64,000 bases of DNA, from the NCBI RefSeq assembly GCF_023898315.1, contig NC_064614.1, forward strand, positions 114,235,501-114,299,500. The letters run 5' to 3'. The DNA is from Schistocerca nitens (Eukaryota > Arthropoda > Insecta > Orthoptera > Acrididae). Made by a program: the position numbers and the translations under genes. The notes beneath the pieces were generated by a model that made no database searches, was not told where the DNA came from, and was given only the letters and a program-made list of their open reading frames with translations. Each line of letters opens with the position of its first letter. Position 1 is the first letter of the stretch. This document shows, piece by piece, positions 11,106 to 21,725 of this stretch.

Positions 11106-11941
11106 GCAAAACACACTGCGCATAAGAACTAAAGGACCACTGTTTTGAAACGCGTCATTTCCCTCCATCGCGAGCAAAAGTTTTCAATTTGGCTCACAGG
11201 TGCTTAAAACACTCTTCCACAAAGATGCAAAACAGTGGCGCCCTGCGACTTCACCCTACGGATCGGCGATGCTTCAAACAGCCAGGTGTCGGTACAAGCG
11301 AAGAAAGGCTAAAGGTCGGAAGTTGATGTGACGTTTAGGGTACGTTAATGATGCGACAATGCCGCCATATTTCACTAAAGTTCTGCCCAATGCCACAGTG
11401 GAGGTCACACCCCATCTTACTCACATGCCACCCCTTCTTTTGACGGCTCTGTTATGGAGGCCAGAACCACTACATCTGCGTTGAAATAACGTGATTTACT
11501 TATGAGACTCAGAGGAAAACACACCGCCTCTCAGAACCAACAGGAGAAAGCTTCAGGAACTGGCGTAAACGTCAACGAAACGACCCGTTCCCCTGAGTCG
11601 TTCATTTACGTACGTTTCGCACAGGAAAACGACAGTTTGCAGTACGATGTGGAACAGACGACGTCCTCGACAATCTTTGACACTATGGACACGCCGGGCC
11701 CCCGCCCCCCTTCCCCCGGACAATTTAGTCCTTCTCTAAAGACAGTGAGGAACTGCAACCAAGTTGAACGTGATTTGACCCATTTGGAGAGTAGTGTGAC
11801 CGTAATTTTTGCTCTGGCATGCAGATGGAGTCGGTAGGGATCTTCCAAAACCATTCGACGAAATCTGAAGGCGATTTGATGCAGCAAAGGGTAAATGTGC
11901 TTTTTCTGCCCTCCTGATCTGAACCCTCCTGTAGTGTGCTC

Positions 11942-11962
11942 ACAGGGGGAGGGGGGGGGGTG
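11942..11962 (+). repeat. G-tract, G-quadruplex candidate in foldback core
   Basis: A run of G residues broken once by A. Similar G-tracts recur at 12243-12268 and 12639-12663, and as C-tracts at about 11698-11718 in the inverted arm. The tract is a conserved part of the element. Confidence 0.5.
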
Positions 11963-13238
11963 CGATATTGATACGTACATGAATGTTTGTCAATACTGTC
12001 AAAGTTACATGCGCACATTCATTGAGAACTGCAGCTGTTCAGAGACAACCTTTGACAGTTTCCTAGGCACTTGCAGTGTGGCACCACTCAGCTGTAGGAT
12101 GTCAAAGGGGTTGCCTTTCTGCAGGCGTCTGAGAATCGGTCAATGATTGTCTCTGCACGGGTACAAGTTTAATGTTCTCAATCAATTACTTTCAATGGGG
12201 TTGCAGTCCCCTCGTGTCCTTAGAGAAGAGGTGAATCCTCCGGTGGGGGGAGGGGGAGCGAGGGGGTTGTCGGCAATGTCAGAGTTTGTCAAAAACGTCG
12301 TCATACTATTGCACACTGCTCTGCAATCTATCGTTTTCGATTGCTGAACTGGAAGGTCTTAAAGGGGCCCTTTGCCGTTTTATTCATATCTGTGTCAATG
12401 GCAGACACCCTCGTGATGACCCCCAGTAAGGTGCACAGCGAGAGGCCTGAGAAAGCATAAACACCGTTTGCTGCTTTGGATTACATTAATAATTTTATCG
12501 AATGGTTTTTAACGATCCCTAGTGGTTCCGCCCCGCATATCAGAACAAAAATTGAGGATGCGATACACTCCAATGGGGTCAAATTACGTTCAATGGGGTT
12601 GCAGTCCCTTCGTGTCCTTAGAGAAGAGTTGAATCCTCGGTGGGGGGAGGGGGAGGGAGGGGGCTGTCGGCAATTTCAAAGATTGTCAAAAAAGTCGTCA
12701 TACTATTGGACACTTCACTGCAATCTGTCGTTTTCGCTTGCGAAATATGTTTAACGAAAGCCTCATAGGATGAGATAGTTTCATTGACGCCCATTGTGCC
12801 ACGTCCCGAAACCTTTTCGTATCGATTCTGAGCACTAGTATGTCTGAAACGTTTTCCTGAACCACCCATAACGAAACCACGTGATTTAAACGCTGGGCGT
12901 TGCGGTTCTGACCCCCTTCACTGAGACATCAACAGAAAGGTAGAGATGTGGTTAAGTGATGTGTGCCCGCACCCCATACCAAGTTTACGGTGCCGTTGGG
13001 CAGAATTTTTATGAAATTCTGTGCAAATGTGACCTCATTATTCCATCATACCTTACGTCAACTTCTGAGTTCTGACCTTTCTTTCACATCTGTCGACGCC
13101 ATCTTGCTGTTTGCTGCATCCTGGGAACCCGAGGGTGAGGTCGCAGGGCATCACGCTTCTGCACCACCATAGAAGAAGACTGTAGGCAAACTTCAGTTAA
13201 ATTTCAGATTTTTTGTTTGCTATGTTGGAAAACAATAT

Positions 13239-15871
13239 GTTTGTTGTTGTTGTGGTCTTCAGTCCTGAGACTGGTTTGATGCAGCTCTCCATGCTACTCT
13301 ATCCTGTGCAAGCTTCTTCATCTCCCAGTACCTACTGCAACCTACATCCTTCTGAATCTGCTTAGTGTATTCATCTCTTGGTCTCCCTCTACGATTTTTA
13401 CCCTCCACGCTGCCCTCCAATACTAAATTGGTGATCCCTTGATGCCTCAGAACATGTCCTACCAACCGATCCCTTCTTCTGGTCAAGTTGTGCCACAAAC
13501 TCCTCTTCTCCCCAATCCTATTCAGTACCTCCTCATTAGTTATGTGATCTACCCACCTAATCTTCAGCATTCTTCAGTAGCACCACATTTCGAAAGCTTC
13601 TATTCTCTTCTTGTCCAAACTGTTTACCGTCCATGTTTCAATTCCATACATGGCTACACTCCATACAAATACTTTCAGAAATGACTTCCTGACACTTAGA
13701 TCTATACTCGATGTTAACAAATTTCTCTTCTTCAGAAACGCTTTCCTTGCCATTGCCAGTCTACATTTTATATCCTCTCTACTTCGACCATCATCAGTTA
13801 TTTTGCTCCCCAAATAGTAAAACTCCTTTACTACTTTAAGTGTCTCATTTCCTAGTCTAATACCCTCAGCATCACCCGACTTAATTCGACTACATTCCAT
13901 TATCCTCGTTTTGCTTTTGTTGATGTTCATCTTATATCCTCCCTTCAAGACACCATCCATTCCGTTCAACTGCTCTTCCAAGTCCTTTGCTGTCTCTGAC
14001 AGAATTACAATGTCATCGGCGAACCTCAAAGTTTTTATTTCTTCTCCATGGATTTTAATACCTACTCCGAATTTTTCTTTTGTTTCCTTTACTGCTTGCT
14101 CAATATACAGATTGAATAACATCGGGGAGAGGCTACAACCCTGTCTTACTCCCTTCCCAACCACTGCTTCCCTTTCATGTCCCTCGACTCTTATAACTGC
14201 CATCTGGTTTCTGTACAAATTGTAAATAGCCTTTCGGTCCCTGTATTTTACCCCTGCCACCTTTAGAATTTAAAAGAGAGTATTCCAGTCAACATTGTCA
14301 AAAGCTTTCTCTTTGTCTACAAATGCTAGAAACGTAGGTTTGCCATTCCTTAATCTTTCTTCTAAGATAAGTCGTAAGGTCAGTATTGCCTCACGTGTTC
14401 CAGTATTTCTACGGAATCCAAACTGATCTTCCCCAAGGTCGGCTTCTACTAGTTTTTCCATTCGTCTGTAAAGAATTCGTGTTAGTATTTTGCAGCTGTG
14501 GCTTATTAAACTGATTGTTCGGTAATTCTCACATCTGTCAACACCTGCTTTCTTTGGGATTGGAATTATTATATTCTTCTTGAAGTCTGAGGGTATTTCG
14601 CCTGTTTCATACATCTTGCTCACCAGATGGTAGAGTTTTGTCAGGATTGGCTCTCCCAAGGCCGTCAGTAGTTCCAATGGAATGTTGTCTACTCCGGGGG
14701 CCTTGTTTCGACTCAGGTCTTTCAGTGCTCTGTCAAACTCTTCACGCAGTATCGTATTTCCCATTTCATCTTCATCTACATCCTCTTCCATTTCCATAAT
14801 ATTGTCCTCAAGTACATCGCCCTTGTATAGACCCTCTATATACTCCTTCCACCTTTCTGCTTTCCCTTCTTTGCTTAGAATTGGGTTTCCATCCGAGCTC
14901 TTGATGTTCATACAAGTGGTTCTCTTTTCTCCAAAGGTCTCTTTAATTTTCCTGTAGGCAGTATCTATCTTACCCCTAGTGAGATAAGCCTCTACATCCT
15001 TACATTTGTCCTCTAGCCATCCCTGCTTATCCATTTTGAACTTCCTGTCGATCTCATTTTTGAGACGTTTGTATTCCTTTTTGCCTGCTTCATTTACTGC
15101 ATTTTTATATTTTCTTCTTTCATCAATTAAATTCAATATTTCTTTTGTTACCCAAGGATTTCTACTAGCCCTCGTCTGTTTACCTACTTGATCCTCTGCT
15201 GCATTCACTACTTCAACCCTCAAAGCTACCCATTCTTCTTCTACTGTATTTATTTCCCCCATTCCTGTCAATTGTTCCCTTATGCTCTCCCTGAAACTCT
15301 GTACAACCTCTGGTTCTTTCAGTTTATCCAGGTCCCATCTCCTTAAATTCCCACCTTTTTGCAGTTTCTTCAGTTTTAATCTACAGGTCATAACCAATAG
15401 ATTGTGGTCAGAGTCCACATCTGCCCCTGGAAATGTCTTACAATTTAAAACCTGGTTCCTAAATCTCTGTCTTACCATTATATAATCTATCTGATACCTT
15501 TTAGTATCTCCAGGGTTCTTCCATGTATACAACCTTCTATCATGATTCTTAAACCAAGTGTTAGCTATGATTAAGTTGTGCTCTGTGCAAAATTCTACCA
15601 GGCGGCTTCCTCTTTCATTTCTTAGCCTCAATCCATATTCTCCTACTACGTTTCCTTCTCTCCCTTTTCCTACACTCGAATTCCAGTCACCCATGACTAT
15701 TAAATTTTCGTCTCCCTTCACTATCTGAATAATTTCTTTTATTTCATCATACATTTCTTCAATTTCTTCGTCATCTGCAGAGCTAGTTGGCATATAAACT
15801 TGTACTACTGTAGTAGGTGTGGGCTTCGTATCTATCTTGGCCACAATAATGCGTTCAGTAAGCTGTTTGTA
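13239..15871 (-). mobile_element. LINE-A, 2.6-kb RTE-type LINE with endonuclease and RT, nearly intact
   Basis: The minus strand encodes an APE-type endonuclease (GDWNSSVG near 15690, DSDHNLLV near 15405) followed by reverse transcriptase (RRNTGTREAILTLRL near 14380, FADDIVILSE near 14010-14023). A C-terminal segment ending RAASNQSQD lies near 13265. Only the first part of the endonuclease domain is missing, by 5' truncation at 15871. Damage is light: one frame break near 14265 and one in-frame stop near 13573 where Arg is expected. The 3' end is a (TTG)n tract on the plus strand. A perfect 12-bp TSD GGAAAACAATAT lies at 13227-13238 and 15872-15883. This points to recent insertion into the right arm of the foldback element. 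Confidence 0.95.
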
Positions 15872-15930
15872 GGAAAACAATATAGTTTCTGAGAAATGGC
15901 CCTTTAATTCTTTTGCACAGTGCAGTTTGC

Positions 15931-15990
15931 CATTCGGAAGAGAAATTTGGCGATTGAGATTTCGTGAAAAATTCTCACTGCAACGTTACA
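15931..15990 (-). mobile_element. continuation of the CR1/L2-like LINE fragment
   Basis: Reads as the next segment of the fragment at 10915-11105, displaced by the foldback insertion. Short, so low certainty. Confidence 0.4.
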
Positions 15991-16295
15991 GCATTGGAGC
16001 ATCATCTATCGAGAACGACTGATGTGGTTTTCTGCCTCTTGACTAGCACGTGAGATGGTCAAGGATCTGCCTAGAACAGCAAAGTCTGTGATGAGAAGAA
16101 AGACCGTCTCCTGCAGAGTGAAAATTGCTGTAGGTAAGCAGGGTCCCACAGCCATGGACTCACTTCGAGTGGCCGGTCTTTCAAGTGTCTTTAGTCTACG
16201 CCATTTATCTGACCGAGCAAAGGGGTTTTACAGTTTAACGTGGAATACGAACAACGTGTCGTTCTTGGGTACTCATCAAGGATAGGTTAAAAGTA
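15991..16295. other. no gene recognised
   Basis: Mixed-composition sequence with a 76-codon open frame from 16055 that shows no recognisable motif. Confidence 0.4.
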
Positions 16296-17501
16296 CAGGG
16301 TGCGTAATAAAAATGTATACACACTTTCAACTGTGATGGACAATTTATTTCCCGTTCTAAAAGGTTAAATATCTGTGAGAAAATAATGTTATGTTTCTTC
16401 AACAGGTGGTAGCAGTGTAAAGGAAGTAACTGCAACATGGCGGACGTGCGTTTGAGCTTTGAAGCGCGGAAGCAGATAATTAAGTGGTACTGGAAGTTTG
16501 AGAATGTAGCTGCGGTTCGAAGACAGTGGAGAAGTGAGTATGGTACAGAACCACCTTCAAGGGTAACAATTACACGTCTACGAAAAAAATTCGAAATTCA
16601 TGGAACAGTGTGTGATGTGCATAAAGGTCGATCAGGGCGACCTCGTACAGCTACAAGTGATGATTCCACAACTGCAGTCTTGGAACTGTTTCAGCATTCG
16701 CCTCAAAAATCTTCAAGGCAAGCGGCACGTGAGAGTAGTGTAAGTGCTAGTAGTGTGCTACGAATTCTGAAGAAAGGCAAGTTTCGTGTGTACATTCCAA
16801 GAATGGTGCAACAGCTAAGTGACGACGATCCAGATCGAAGGTTAGAATTTTGTGAATGGGTTCAGGAGATGGTGAGACGTGAACCGGGGTTTATGGGTAG
16901 CATAATTTGGTCGGATGAAGCCCAATTCAAACTCAATGGAACTGTCAATAGGCACAATTGTGTGTACTGGGCTGAAAATAATCCTCAAATTACAGTTGAA
17001 AAGGCTGTGAATTTGCTTGGGGTAAATGTGTGGTGTGGTTTGTCTGCAAGGGGACTCATTGGGTCTTTCCACTTTGAAGGTACTGTTACTGGAGAAACGT
17101 ACCTAACAGTGTTTGCTGACTCCATATTTCCTGCCATTCGTGCATTACACGGTAATGATGAGTTTTATTTCCAACAAGATGGCGCCCCGCCGCACTATCA
17201 CAGGGACGTACGAGCATACCTAGATCACAACGTTGTAATATCTCTTTATATTCGATGAATTATTCTGATAAAATTCTACCCTTGAATGACGTTTACTAAT
17301 TTTCTATCTTCATACTCGCAGAATCCTTGCGCAAAGTAGTTTCATACAATAGCTATGCCATGAGCGCATAATTATTCTTTGTAATACTCTCTCTGGTGGT
17401 TGTTACAAAAAAGCTTCCGAGATTGTCTTCGTGCCGATTAGCCTGAGCATTGTTTGAAGAATTGTAATCTGAATATTGAGATTTATGACAAAAGATAACT
17501 G

Positions 17502-17674
17502 GCTGAAATGGCTCTGAGCACTATGGGACTTAACATCTATGGTCATCAGTCCCCTAGAACTTAGAATTACTTAAACCTAACTAACCTAAGGACATCACAC
17601 AACACCCAGCCATCACGAGGCAGAGAAAATCCCTGACCCCGCCGGGTATCGAGCCCGGGAACCCGGGCGTGGGA
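17502..17674 (-). repeat. SINE-B, 5'-truncated, 14-bp TSD
   Basis: Minus-strand copy with the common tail and part of the Gly-like head. Perfect TSD ACAAAAGATAACTG at 17488-17501 and 17675-17688. It is the innermost layer of a three-level nest. Confidence 0.92.
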
Positions 17675-17711
17675 ACAAAAGATAACTGATACGAAATTGT
17701 ACGATTAAAAG

Positions 17712-17712
<1 letters not shown>

Positions 17713-17763
<51 letters not shown>
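17713..17763. repeat. (AT)n microsatellite
   Basis: About 25 uninterrupted AT units. Confidence 0.97.
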
Positions 17764-17765
<2 letters not shown>

Positions 17766-18636
17766 CTCCTTCATACAAAAGGTGTGTAACAATTTACATT
17801 ATTTGACATTTGAGAATTAATGATATTCATGGATATATTGCGTAGTTGTTAATCAGAAGGGAACTTCCGAAAGACTGGATACGAACCTGCATTTAATAAA
17901 CCAAGAGCTCCATTACTTCTTCGGAAGGTTAAACTTCCTCAAATCCAAATATCCGCTTGATCTGAGGTTTCCCGACTGATTATACAACGCTCCCAAAAAT
18001 ACGAGGCATTTTATTTGTACAGATTAGCAGACTGCCGCAAAGCACGAGCCTGCGGAGAAGAAGAATCATCGCCTGATTTCATTCTAACAAGTAAAATTTC
18101 TGAATCATTTTGAGTGACTGAGTTATGACTGTGTTTCCTATTATGAATGATTGATTGCTCGAACGAATTGAGAACTACATAACTACATAATTAAATAGAT
18201 AGGAGGAAAAATTACAACGTGCCAGGCCAGTGGATAGGACGCACGGGACCAATCGAGTTTCCTGCACGGTCTCCAGACCTCACGTAGCTGGATTTCTTCT
18301 TATGGGGCACAGTAAAAGATGATGTGTACAAACGTAAACCACGTAACCTGGACACACTTTGGAATGAGCTTCAGGCGGTGTGTGCAGAAATCTCATTGGA
18401 CACTTTGGTACGATGTACGGAATCAGTGGTGACTCGTACTCAGAAATGTATTGATGCTGAAGGCCACCAGTTTGAACATTAATCACATTTGCAAAGTACA
18501 TTTATTTTTCCAGTTGGTCTTTAAGCTTTCCATTTCCAGAAATTTAACATTGTAGAACGGGAAATAAATTTTCTATGAAGCTTCAAAGTGTGTATACATT
18601 TTTTGACGCACTCTGTGTATTGAAAATTTCCATTGT

Positions 18637-18694
18637 CTGACCGTGATTGGGACCCCTTGGTTTCGAGACGCGCGTTCTACCAGTAGACCACGGG
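18637..18694 (-). repeat. tRNA-like SINE remnant
   Basis: Reads on the minus strand as CCCCGTGGTCTACTGGTAGA, then a degenerate anticodon arm and GGTCCCAATCACGG. The shape is tRNA-derived with a decayed B box. It is not a functional tRNA. Confidence 0.45.
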
Positions 18695-18826
18695 GCCTTC
18701 AGCTTGTAACGCCAGAGATGCATATCCTCCTATTTCCATCTATTGTACTATAAATTTTTTTCCTTATTTTGTTACCTGAAGATATGACATTTCTGTGTCT
18801 TTATATATTGTAATTGCTTTATTATT

Positions 18827-18828
<2 letters not shown>

Positions 18829-18875
<47 letters not shown>
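18829..18875. repeat. (AT)n microsatellite
   Basis: About 23 AT units. The open frame across it (repeated Ile-Tyr) is an artefact. Confidence 0.97.
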
Positions 18876-18877
<2 letters not shown>

Positions 18878-18959
18878 TTATGCATTTATGTCGATGTATA
18901 ATTAGTTTGTTTTGTAAATATTATTTGTATTTTTACGCTGGGTCTGGTCTAGGGAAAAT

Positions 18960-20322
18960 TATGCTATCGAATGATTACATCGATAGGTCGTGTGGAGAAC
19001 CAAAGTGTTTAGGATCTTTCGTGGTGTTAACTCTGCTGCATGGAGCGCGGGCAGAGGGAGTCTGGCTGGAGTAGGGCGGTGGAGCAGGTGTGTTGAGTGA
19101 CGCTCCCGCGAGTTGCCGCGCTTTCGGGGTTTGGCAGCATGTAATTGCGCTCGACTTGCTATGATAGTTTCTGACGCGGTGTCGCGGACGGGAAGCATTA
19201 GCTGGTGCACATCAAGAGCCCGTTTCGCCTGGTGACAGTGTCGAGAAGAAGGCGCGCCAACATCCAGCTTCTGCAACAGCGACGGCCGACAATGAGTGAC
19301 AGTCGCCCCCTCCTTGACCGACGACTTCAAACCTTCAATCAACCAACAACGAAGACTGTGAGCACGTAAAGTTTTAGAACTGTATGGCAGACCTCAGCTT
19401 TTAAAATTGTTCCATTTGCCTCACAAAATTACAGCAACTTAGCATGAACCTTTGTTGCTCATTGTCCCTATTGCATTACCAAGCAGGGTCCCTTCCTTTT
19501 CCGGAATGAACCCGAGTGTCGTTGAAATTCAAACGCCAGCATTAAAGTAATATCATTCCATTTCACTGCTTTAATTTCAAAGTTCAGTTAAAGTATTCAT
19601 AGCTGGCTACAATTTTTAGATTACACAAGCACAAATTAAGAGTGCGAGTTTTTTTACCATATTTTAGCTTAGCTGTGACTGCAGCTCGGCTTGGTACGTA
19701 TTAAATTTTATTATTGTTAATTGTTCAGAATCATTTAATTCAAGTTCAAAGTTAAATCTCTTATTTCTAAATTGCGTAGATTCAAGTAGCTTTTGAAATG
19801 ATTGTTGAGGTAGCCCAAGACTAAACTTATTTTATTGAATTTCGTAGTGCTTCAGAAACAAAGTTCAATATTAATTTCAGTCACTAAATTAACTTTCCAT
19901 TTTCCGGTTTTATTAATTCTTTTGCTAAATTAAGTCAGAGTGTAGCGAAATTTATTACTTCTGACAAACACTCAGTTTTCACACAACACATGCTTTTAGT
20001 GCTAAATATATGTGCATTTATCTTTCATTTTCAGTTATTATAGTAGTTGTCCATGGGACTGGCGACCGTAATTTTCCCCAAATCTCAAACATCTAATTAA
20101 CGCCAATTAATTGTTAACGTAACGACCGCACATTTACTTTCTTTAGTAACTTTACTCCTTTTCAAAATTAATTTCCACCAATTTCATTTGCATTTTTCCT
20201 TTCATTTAGATGTAACCCTTTCCTCTCTCTGTACCGGCAGATTAACTTCGGTGAAAATTGCTTTTCCCAGGTTGCGGTTTAATTTTTCACTGTCATTAAG
20301 GTCGATAAGTGAGGGGCAGGTT
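18960..20322 (+). mobile_element. possible solo LTR of an LTR retrotransposon
   Basis: A 1.3-kb non-coding block with a GC-rich first third and AT-rich remainder. It ends in GAGGGGCAGGTTACA about 35 bp from the exon B donor. The overall look matches long LTRs I associate with orthopteran Gypsy-type elements. The left border, a TSD and a second LTR were not found. Alternatively it is ordinary intron sequence. Confidence 0.3.
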
Positions 20323-20355
20323 ACAAGCTAGCGCAGTGGACGTGAGGTGGCTGAC

Positions 20356-20615
20356 CTGGGCGGCATGCTGCCGTGCGGCCCGTCGCCGCCCGCCCACTTG
20401 GGCCAGTCTGTGCCGTCCAGGGGGCGGCGGCCCGCCCACGCCAGGTCGTCCTCGCCTCCTTTTCTTCCGTCTCCGGCCCCGTCGCTGCCGCCCTCTTCGC
20501 CACCGTCTTTGTCTTCATCGTGTCGATCGCCGGCGCCTTCTCCGTGCTCACCGTCTCGATCGTCGGTGTCCTCTTCCCTATTACTCCTCACGTGGTCCTC
20601 TGGTGCGTGGCTACC
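20356..20615 (-). CDS. candidate host exon B (internal, 260 nt)
   Basis: On the minus strand the acceptor TTTGTACTTGTAG opens a frame that stays open for 260 nt to the donor CCCAG|GTCAGC. It encodes about 86 residues. The first half is acidic and Gly/Asp/Glu rich (EEDTDDRDGEHGEGAGDRHD, later KDGGEEGGSDGAGD). The end is Trp-containing (DDLAWAGRRPLD, TDWPKWAGGDG). It starts in phase 0, matching the phase-0 end of exon A, and ends with two bases of a codon, matching exon C. GC content is far above the flanks. The acidic character resembles exon A. No domain is recognised. Opposite-strand frames over the same bases are probably shadows of the high GC content. Confidence 0.55.
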
Positions 20616-20636
20616 CTACAAGTACAAACGAAACAT

Positions 20637-20790
20637 TGCTACTACTAATAAAACTTGCTGGCAGACAGATTAGGACTGTGCCAGACAGGACCTGAACCCT
20701 GAAACTTGGCCTTTCACGGGCAGCTGCTCTATCGACTGCGCTATCCCAGCATTACTCAAGACCCATCCTCACAGCTTTACTTCTGGCATT
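20637..20790 (-). repeat. tRNA-bearing inverted element, part 1
   Basis: AACTTGCTGGCAGACAGATT, a T-loop-like segment and GCTCTATCGACTGCGCTA match the design of the element at 54150-54580. Its continuation is displaced to 21639-21725 by the LINE between them. Confidence 0.65.
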
Positions 20791-21638
20791 ATGTCATCTC
20801 CTATCGTCAACACATCTACATCTACATACATACTCTGCAATCCACCATACGGTGCGTGGCGGAGGGTACCTCGTACCACAACTAGCATCTTCTCTCCCTG
20901 TTCCACTCCCAAACAGAACGAGGGAAAAAATGACTGCCTATATGCCTCTGTACGAGCCCTAATCTCTCTTATCTTATCTTTGTGGTCTTTCTGCGAAATA
21001 TAACTTGGCGGCAGTAAAATTGTACTGCAGTCAGCCTCAAATGCTGGTTCTCTAAATTTCCTCAGTAGCGATTCACGAAAAGAACGCCTCCTTTCCTCCA
21101 GAGACTCCCACCCGAGTTCCTGAAGCATTTCCGTAACACTCGCGTGATGATCAAACCTACCAGTATCAAATCTAGCAGCCCGCCTCTGAATTGCTTCTAT
21201 GTCCTCCCTCAATCCGACCTGATGGGGATCCCAAACGCTCGAGCAGTACTCAGGAATAGGTCGTATTAGTGTTTTATAAGCGGTCTCCTTTACAGATGAC
21301 CCCCATCTTCCCAAAATTCTACCAATGAACCGAAGACGACTATCCGCCTTCCCCACAACTGCCATTACATGCTTGTCCCACTTCACATCGCCCTGCAATG
21401 TTACGCCCAAATATTTAATCGACGTGACTGTGTCAAGCGCTACACTACTAATGGACTATACAAACATTACGGGATTCTTTTTCCTATTCATCTGCATTAA
21501 TTTACATTTATCTATATTTAGAGTTAGCTGCCATTCTTTACACCAATCACAAATCCTGTCCAAGTAATCTTGTATCCCTCTACAGCCACTCAACGAGGAC
21601 ACCTTCCCGTACACTACAGCATCATCAGCACTTCAGAC
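20791..21638 (-). mobile_element. CR1/L2/jockey-like LINE, 3' third
   Basis: The minus strand encodes GVTLQGDVKWDKHV, then VKETAYKTLIRPIPEYCSSV and WDPHQVGLREDIEAIQRRAA, then SVTEMLQELGWESLEERRRS. This is the characteristic region C-terminal to the reverse transcriptase in CR1/L2/jockey-like LINEs. The frame is open for over 200 codons, so the copy is moderately young, but the RT and endonuclease are absent through 5' truncation. The 3' end is a (GATGTA)n-type repeat beside 20810. Weakly related copies: 3040-3256 and 10915-11105. Confidence 0.85.
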
Positions 21639-21725
21639 TTTAAACTCTGCTGCAGAGTGAAAATTTCATTCCGGAAACTGTCAACTAGGATGTGGCTAAG
21701 CCGTGTTGAAGCGAAACAAGCGCTG
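21639..21725. repeat. tRNA-bearing inverted element, part 2
   Basis: Contains CTGCTGCAGAGTGAAAATTT and GATGTGGCTAAGCC, matching the inner region of the 54150-54580 element (CTGCAGAGTGAAAATCTC, GCTGTGGCTAAGCC). Confidence 0.65.

Larger units (their letters stand above)
11106..15930. mobile_element. large foldback (long-TIR) element, non-autonomous, with nested LINE-A
   Basis: Segment 11106-11900 is the imperfect reverse complement of 12450-13226 plus 15884-15930. Matching blocks include TTCTGCCCAA, GCGCCCTGCGAC against GTCGCAGGGC, TCGAATGGTTTT, and the termini (GCAAAACACACTGCGC against GCGCAGT-type sequence). The LINE-A at 13239-15871 lies inside the right arm, so the original element was about 2.2 kb. 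An extra partial copy of the right-arm interior occurs at about 12190-12345. No transposase is present. The termini reading CACTG are compatible with a CACTA/CMC- or Transib-like origin, but I cannot assign it. Confidence 0.75.
17234..18213. mobile_element. 980-bp unclassified insertion in the transposase gene
   Basis: A direct repeat ACAACGT (17227-17233 and 18214-18220) marks the borders, and the coding sequence resumes in frame after it. The insert is AT-rich, has no coding capacity and contains a SINE-B and an (AT)n tract. No terminal inverted repeats were noticed. With a 7-bp TSD it could be a non-autonomous DNA element or a retroposed fragment. Confidence 0.65.
16437..18482 (+). pseudogene. 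DD41D-type mariner transposase, interrupted
   Basis: ATG at 16437 opens an N-terminal paired helix-turn-helix region (ARKQIIKWYWKFENVAAVRR), then RSGRPRTATSDD as the linker between the DNA-binding and catalytic domains. Catalytic blocks are SIIWSDEAQF (first Asp, near 16900), FQQDGAPPH (second Asp, near 17175) and, after the insertion, EFPARSPDLT, a stop, LDFFLWG (third Asp, near 18290). With the insertion and one TSD removed, the second and third acidic residues are 41 residues apart. The C-terminus continues to a stop at 18480-18482. Two lesions are visible: the insertion after residue 266 or so, and one TAG where Pro is usual. The protein would act as a cut-and-paste transposase; this copy cannot. 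Confidence 0.88.
16296..18617 (+). mobile_element. mariner-like transposon with DD41D-type spacing (rosa-like)
   Basis: Terminal inverted repeats pair TACAGGGTGCGT at the left with the reverse complement of ACGCACTCTGTGTA at the right, with TA at both ends. Further inside, AATGTATACACACTTT and ATTTATTTCCCGTTCTA repeat inversely. The element carries one transposase gene (16437 to 18482) broken by a 980-bp insertion at 17234-18213. Flanking mariner sequence is otherwise well preserved. The class name rests on catalytic spacing and general resemblance. Confidence 0.9.

Noticed and set aside
18814-19074. Open frame starting with repeated Ile-Tyr
   Set aside because: Created by the (AT)n tract.
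19000-19342. 127-codon minus-strand frame as a host exon
   Set aside because: No consistent splice borders found, and the block reads as the GC-rich start of an LTR-like repeat.
20309-20695. Plus-strand frames of 91-128 codons over the GC-rich block
   Set aside because: Arg/Pro/Ala-rich shadows of exon B, which alone has matching splice sites and phases on the minus strand.
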